Source of the DNA: Paraescarpia echinospica
Lineage: Eukaryota > Annelida > Polychaeta > Sabellida > Siboglinidae
DNA length: 64,000 nucleotides
Direction: 5' to 3'
Assembly (NCBI GenBank): GCA_020002185.1
Contig: CM034533.1
Coordinates: 55,173,486 to 55,237,485 of the forward strand
The translations under genes were made by a program, and so were the position numbers. Position 1 is the first letter of the stretch. Each line of letters opens with the position of its first letter. Shown one piece after another: positions 60,801 to 64,000 of this stretch. The notes under the pieces were generated by a model that was not told the origin of the DNA, did no database searches, and saw only the letters and a program-made list of their open reading frames with translations.

Positions 60801-63800
60801 GCTGTCTGAACTCTATTCATTTGACAGCGGTGAAACCAAACATCCAGAAGCGAGAGAACACGTTGAAGAATGCGAACCTCAGCAATGTATGCCACCAAAA
60901 GAGGCAGATGTTGTTGTAAAGAACGTTGCCACATCTGATTCTTGTGACATTGAACAAACTCAGTCTAGAGATATCCCAGAAGATGGCGACATGTTGTGTA
61001 ACAATCCAACGCAGTCGGATGACCCAATCTCGATAGACGCCGATACGTATCCGACTAGCGAACCTGCAGATGAGAAACGAGATCACCCAACTAGTAGTAA
61101 CGTGTTGCGTGACATGTCCCCTGTGGAGAAACGGGAAGAACATCCAGCAACCGTAGACGCAGTCTGCGTGGAGGCAAGCGTAGAGAGGCCAGCACCCCGA
61201 GTCCCGGGGTTGATGAACGCCACGGTCGTCGGCGTGGTGCCTAGACAGATGCGCTGTGACAACACGGGCACTTCTGTAGACGAACCAAAGGTCCGGCGAA
61301 CAAAACGTCACAAGGTGCATTCGCGTGATCCTCTCGCAGTGCGAAGTGGTTTTAAGCGAGGTGTTCATCAGAGGAAAATGCGATCTAGCGTTAGTGTAAA
61401 CGACAAGCATTCAAAGCCGTGTTCAATTGATGGAAAGAAGAAACAGCCAGACACTAACAAGACTGATAGTCCAGACATTGAGTTCGCTCGACCGACCAAG
61501 GGTATCGAAAAAATTCAGTCATCTTCACTGGATGATTCGCTGACACAAAACGACACAAACGACACAGTGGCGGCTAGTTCAGTTGCCGCTAACGATACAC
61601 AGCAGGTCGAGGCCCGGTCATCGTTATCCCGTAAACGAAGCAGCCCCGATCGGCTGGAAACAAGCGCTGGTGCTCCAGGCGAGCCTCCGCCGAAGATGTC
61701 ACACCCGGTGACGGGGCTGCTGTACGAGTGCCAGCTGTGCGGTGAACAGTACACGAGGCGCTACCACCTCGAGCGGCACATGAGTCGCTTCCACGAGAAG
61801 AAGTTGACATCGTGGCACCGGCTGGACGACAACACGCTGACGATCCTAGTGACGAACCTGCCGTGGCGCTGTGTCCAGTGCGACAGGAAGTTCATGATGG
61901 CGCGTGCGTGGCATACACACATGGCGACCGAGCACATGGTGTTGTCTCCGACCCACCGCAGCGTTCACGCCGAAGTAGGCCCCGAGAAGCCGGATCTAGA
62001 CGTAGCATCGGAAAGCGCGAAATCTGCCAGCCCCAAATTTAAAACCGTGAGCGGCGAAGTGGCCCCCGTGAAATCTAACTTTGACGTAGCAACGGAAAGC
62101 ATTAAATTTGTCAGCACCACATTTACAACCGTGCGCGAAAGTGATGCCTATGCGAGATGTCCAGGGGACGACGTTGTCAGAAGCAACACGGAAAAGTGCG
62201 AGGAATCGCCGGACGTCGGGGAATGTGCTCCCAGTACGACGCAGCCGGAGGACAACCTTGAGACTGTGACGGAAACAACTCAGGGCGCACTTGTAGCCAC
62301 AACTGACATACAGTTTGCATTGTCAAGCCCCATGTCTGGTTTCGAAATCTCCTGGTTGAAGACGGACACGAGGTCGCCGCGGCTTACCGCTGAGCGCCGC
62401 CCCGTGCCTAATAGCTCTCTACCCTGGCTATCGGAGAGACCGCCGGCCCCACAGCATAACGTGTACGTCGGTAAGCGGTCAAAACAGACAACCGGCTTGG
62501 CCATGAAACCCTCATCCGACGAGGATCTCTCTGATGACACAGTGACCGAACAACCGTTGCCCCCACAGCCTCTAAGCAATGGCACCTCGCGATCTATTGA
62601 ACATCCCACCGAATGTTCACCTCCAACGGGGAAAGAAAAGTCATCCGGGAAGAGTCTTTCAAAGGAACGATGCTCGGACATTTTGCTTTCCCCACGGAAC
62701 ATTTCACAAAGTGAACAAATACCACGAATTAGGCGCTCTACGGAAACGCGATTGCTATCTTCAGATACTTTCCCAGCTAAAGTCGGTATTCGCAGGAGTT
62801 CTTCCGACTTCACAGGCCATGAGGAAAACAAAAAATCTCCAACTAGACGATTATCCGAATCACATGAGAGGAAAACAAAATCTCCAACTAGACGATTATG
62901 CGAATCACGTGAAAAGAAAAGAAAATCTCCAACCAGACGACTGTCCGAATCACGTGAGAAGAAAACAAAATCTCCAACTAGACGATTATCCGAATCACAA
63001 GATTTATCTGCGGGTATTGACACTGCAAAATTAGCAACTCCGCGAAGGCCTTCGACGGGGCAACGTTTGGGTCGCACTGGGTCACCGCAAACATGGGTTA
63101 AGTGCAACACTTCAAAAATACGGTCAGTGTCACGCGATGTTGACCAAGTGAAGGATCACACCAACAAGATGTCTTCGAAATCAAAAGAGAAGAGCACAGT
63201 TCAGTCTATATCACCTGCTCACAGTTCTACTTGCGATATGAAACCACGAAAGCGGCATCTCTCGGGGTCACATGCTGCATCGTTGTCTGTTGACGGGTCG
63301 AAAGTGCGAGGTGAACGTTGTCCGCTTAAACACAAGTCTGTCGAATCACAGGGAGAAACGAATATCCATCATAGACACACAGCAGACAGGTCTTCAGAGG
63401 CCGCTGTTAAGACCCACGCTGTACGTTCATATAAAACGGGAGCCAGCGTATCGGCTTCCCGACAAATCGGTTCGATGGATAAATCGGTGTGTCGTCGAAG
63501 GAGCTTATCGGCGTCATGCGCAACATTGCGAGTGAAAGGTGTATCTTTTGGGGAAGCATTAACGAGTGTGTCACCACATCGAACCAGATCAGTCCACACA
63601 ACGATAGCGTCGCGACACAAACACAAGTCGAAAACGTTCGATCCGTCGAAAGCACGTGTTCCGAGTACTTCGTCGGATGAAAAACACGCGAAACGTCGCG
63701 CGACGTTGCAAGTCCAGAGTAGGCACTCACCGGGTGCAAGACCTTACAAAAACACTGCAGTGAGTAGATTATCACCGCAGAAGCGGTCACATAATTCAAC

Positions 63801-64000
63801 GTCACGACACGGCAGTTGGCGCTTTCGCCGTTCGCCCGACAACTCAACAAAAATCTCCTCTAAGCTACCGGGAGATCGTCGTACAGTTACAGCTGCACTG
63901 ACGATCAAATCGTCGGAATCACAAGAAAAGAACACGACTTACAACAAAACTGATGGCAGTAGCCATCTCCAAACCTGTACAGAAACCTCGGAATTTCCGC
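48850..64000 (+). CDS. exon 7: giant zinc-finger exon, ZNF292/RLF-like
   Basis: A single frame without stop from acceptor TCCTTTCAG to the window end: 15,151 bases, 5,050 codons, incomplete at the 3' side. In order (residues within this exon): 1-90, the end of the helical domain (ACLMTAFYLDPKEEFFFKMQ, WPKLKDLCVRHLSEVGYLYD); 97-118, a basic patch (RRPRKKKKSLEKRSRKK), likely a nuclear localisation signal; Ser/Thr/Asp-rich linkers; fingers 1-9 and a CxxC ribbon at about 728-1512; a tandem-repeat region at about 2120-2745; an acidic linker; two unusual fingers at about 3497-3561; three copies of a GGLRTRSGVVLPE motif at about 3790-3940; two fingers at about 4294-4363; four RRLSES repeats at about 4658-4720; then Ser/Arg/His-rich sequence. 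The expected role is nuclear DNA binding and transcription regulation, by analogy with ZNF292 and RLF. GC content is clearly higher than in the introns. Confidence 0.88.
51031..51207 (+). other. zinc fingers 1 (C2HC) and 2 (C2H2)
   Basis: Finger 1: Cys at 51031 and 51040, His at 51079, Cys at 51094 (spacing 2-12-4), reading CRFCKRKFESLSRRRQHQ. Finger 2: Cys 51142 and 51151, His 51190 and 51205, reading CLVCGASFKKKTGLNRH. The two are separated by 15 residues, so they are not a classic TGEKP-linked pair. A basic KTKIRTIKR stretch follows. Confidence 0.9.
51688..51873 (+). other. zinc fingers 3 and 4
   Basis: Finger 3: Cys 51688 and 51697, His 51736 and 51751 (CDLCGAHCLDVGMLEDH). Finger 4: Cys 51808 and 51817, His 51856 and 51871 (CEYCGDAFMRPSRLRAH). 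Both are 2-12-4, with 18 residues between them. Confidence 0.9.
52456..52629 (+). other. zinc fingers 5 and 6
   Basis: Finger 5: Cys 52456 and 52465, His 52504 and 52522 (spacing 2-12-5, CSVCMAEFGTCAAFERH). Finger 6: Cys 52564 and 52573, His 52612 and 52627 (CQFCGFACGSMLHCHEH). Confidence 0.9.
52921..52989 (+). other. CxxC-x15-CxxC zinc ribbon
   Basis: Cys pairs at 52921/52930 and 52978/52987 (CTSCHQMLKG and CTECKSSD) with 15 residues between. This four-cysteine ribbon is unlike the C2H2 units around it and leads straight into finger 7 with 13 residues between. Confidence 0.7.
53029..53385 (+). other. zinc fingers 7 (C2HC), 8 and 9
   Basis: Finger 7: Cys 53029 and 53038, His 53077, Cys 53092 (CMYCEQMFGTKQACRFH). 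Finger 8: Cys 53146 and 53155, His 53194 and 53206 (spacing 2-12-3, CEYCKRLYSRKQDFTRH). Finger 9: Cys 53320 and 53329, His 53368 and 53383 (CPTCLLTFTAATPLKLH). Finger 8 is the most canonical DNA-binding finger of the set. Confidence 0.9.
55210..56490 (+). repeat. coding tandem array, 12-residue units (36/33 bp)
   Basis: Units follow the pattern YTAAPVVPDDEA, with 11-residue variants lacking one V (YTAALVPDDEA) and substitutions to CTAAPVVPVDET and PVYKA. A higher-order duplication of about 387 bases is visible: the block starting GAGGCCTATACGGCAGCA occurs at 55351 and again at 55738, followed by the same unit order. The reading frame is preserved throughout. Acidic and proline-containing, probably extended and disordered. 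Long frames in other phases and on the minus strand across this stretch are by-products of the 36-base period. Confidence 0.93.
56530..57080 (+). repeat. coding tandem array, 32-residue units (96 bp), six copies
   Basis: The unit begins DDMIYTATSVVSHDDGT and continues YTAPVVPHTAAPVIP. Six copies are nearly identical at the DNA level, with substitutions such as DDVI, SYDD and HVDG. It is a compound unit built from three shorter units of the preceding array, so it expanded later. Confidence 0.93.
59338..59532 (+). other. zinc fingers 10 and 11 with 14-residue central spacing
   Basis: Finger 10: Cys 59338 and 59347, His 59392 and 59407. Finger 11: Cys 59461 and 59470, His 59515 and 59530. Both have 14 residues between the second Cys and first His instead of 12 (CEHCTPCLSYSRRYSFQLH; CPICHGAPEFNDVLGLQCH). 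They form an isolated pair about 5.9 kb downstream of finger 9. Confidence 0.88.
60223..60690 (+). other. three copies of a GGLRTRSGVVLPExIPPSR motif
   Basis: Copies start at about 60226, 60421 and 60625, reading GGLRTRSGVVLPEMIPPSR, GGLRTRSGVVLPGIIPPCR and GGLRTRSGVVLPERIPPSR. Synonymous third positions differ widely between copies (for example TTG/TTG/CTG and CGT/CGC/AGA), while the amino acids are almost fixed. The intervening 40-50 residues are not conserved. Confidence 0.9.
61729..61935 (+). other. zinc fingers 12 and 13
   Basis: Finger 12: Cys 61729 and 61738, His 61777 and 61792 (CQLCGEQYTRRYHLERH). Finger 13: Cys 61870 and 61879, His 61918 and 61933 (CVQCDRKFMMARAWHTH). Both are 2-12-4. 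A two-copy repeat of about 27 residues follows (LDVASESAKSASPKFKTV and FDVATESIKFVSTTFTTV, 61990-62130). Confidence 0.9.
62821..63005 (+). repeat. coding repeat, four copies of a 16-residue basic unit
   Basis: Units read KKSPTRRLSESHER, KTKSPTRRLCESREK, KRKSPTRRLSESREK and KTKSPTRRLSESQ (48 bp each). SPTRR and RRLSES look like sites for proline-directed and basophilic kinases and recall RS-type low-complexity regions. The surrounding sequence to 64000 is also rich in S, R, K and H. Confidence 0.9.

Larger units (their letters stand above)
5963..64000 (+). other. zinc-finger gene, seven chained exons, open at right edge
   Basis: This is the gene-level entry for the exons listed separately. 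Exon ends and starts fit GT-AG rules, and their phases agree at every junction: 0, 2, 1, 0, 0, 0. The six short exons total 1,074 bases, exactly 358 codons, before the giant exon. The joined N-terminal part is rich in Leu and looks all-helical. The later part carries dispersed zinc fingers. The short helical exons plus one giant terminal exon match what I know of vertebrate ZNF292 and RLF, nuclear DNA-binding proteins. Family assignment is inference from architecture and weak pattern similarity. Extra small exons in the 28-kb first intron or upstream of 5963 cannot be excluded. Confidence 0.7.

Noticed and set aside
49015..63935. Many minus-strand frames of 100-280 codons opposite exon 7
   Set aside because: Ser/Val/Leu-rich shadows of the coding strand with no recognisable domain, start context or splice signal.

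Overview
The window comes from an animal (metazoan) nuclear genome. Genes are split by GT-AG introns, intergenic and intronic DNA is AT-rich, and the transposable elements include CR1-type and Rex1/L2-like LINEs, a THAP-transposase TTAA element, pogo-like MITEs and tRNA-derived SINEs with an L2-type tail. Nothing is bacterial or viral in layout. The repeat content suggests a marine invertebrate (lancelet, hemichordate or lophotrochozoan), but the sequence alone does not settle the phylum.

One host gene accounts for almost everything. It lies on the + strand and runs from about 5963 past the right edge. Seven exons can be chained with matching phases: 5963-6127, 34277-34425, 38934-39157, 40862-41067, 45581-45721, 47068-47256 and 48850->64000. 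The first six encode about 358 residues of helical, leucine-rich sequence. The seventh is a single uninterrupted reading frame of at least 15,151 bases (about 5,050 codons), still open at the window end. It encodes about 13 dispersed C2H2/C2HC zinc fingers, a CxxC-CxxC ribbon, long acidic and Ser/Thr-rich linkers, a 1.9-kb tandem-repeat region and basic Arg/Ser repeats. A helical N-terminus on short exons followed by one giant zinc-finger exon is the architecture of the ZNF292/RLF family, which I propose as the closest relative.

Layout: 1-5962 is non-coding with a purine tract, a SINE and a CR1 fragment. Intron 1 (6128-34276, 28 kb) is filled with mobile elements: a CR1 LINE (about 8500-16988) split by a 5,428-bp TTAA-flanked transposon (10643-16070), an AT-rich element with long inverted repeats (about 19060-22012), a minus-strand LINE 3' end (24955-25690) and a minus-strand LINE (31310-33530). 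The transposon carries a decayed THAP transposase on + and, convergent on -, a gene resembling the P2X7 C-terminal 'ballast' domain.

Introns 2, 3, 4 and 6 each hold a different minisatellite: 48 bp, 33 bp, 51 bp and 38 bp. The 33-bp array seems to have grown from the end of a MITE, and the 38-bp array from an exon end plus its splice donor. Intron 4 also contains a 680-bp foldback element. With the coding repeats in exon 7, this makes a 23-kb cluster of unrelated tandem arrays in one gene.
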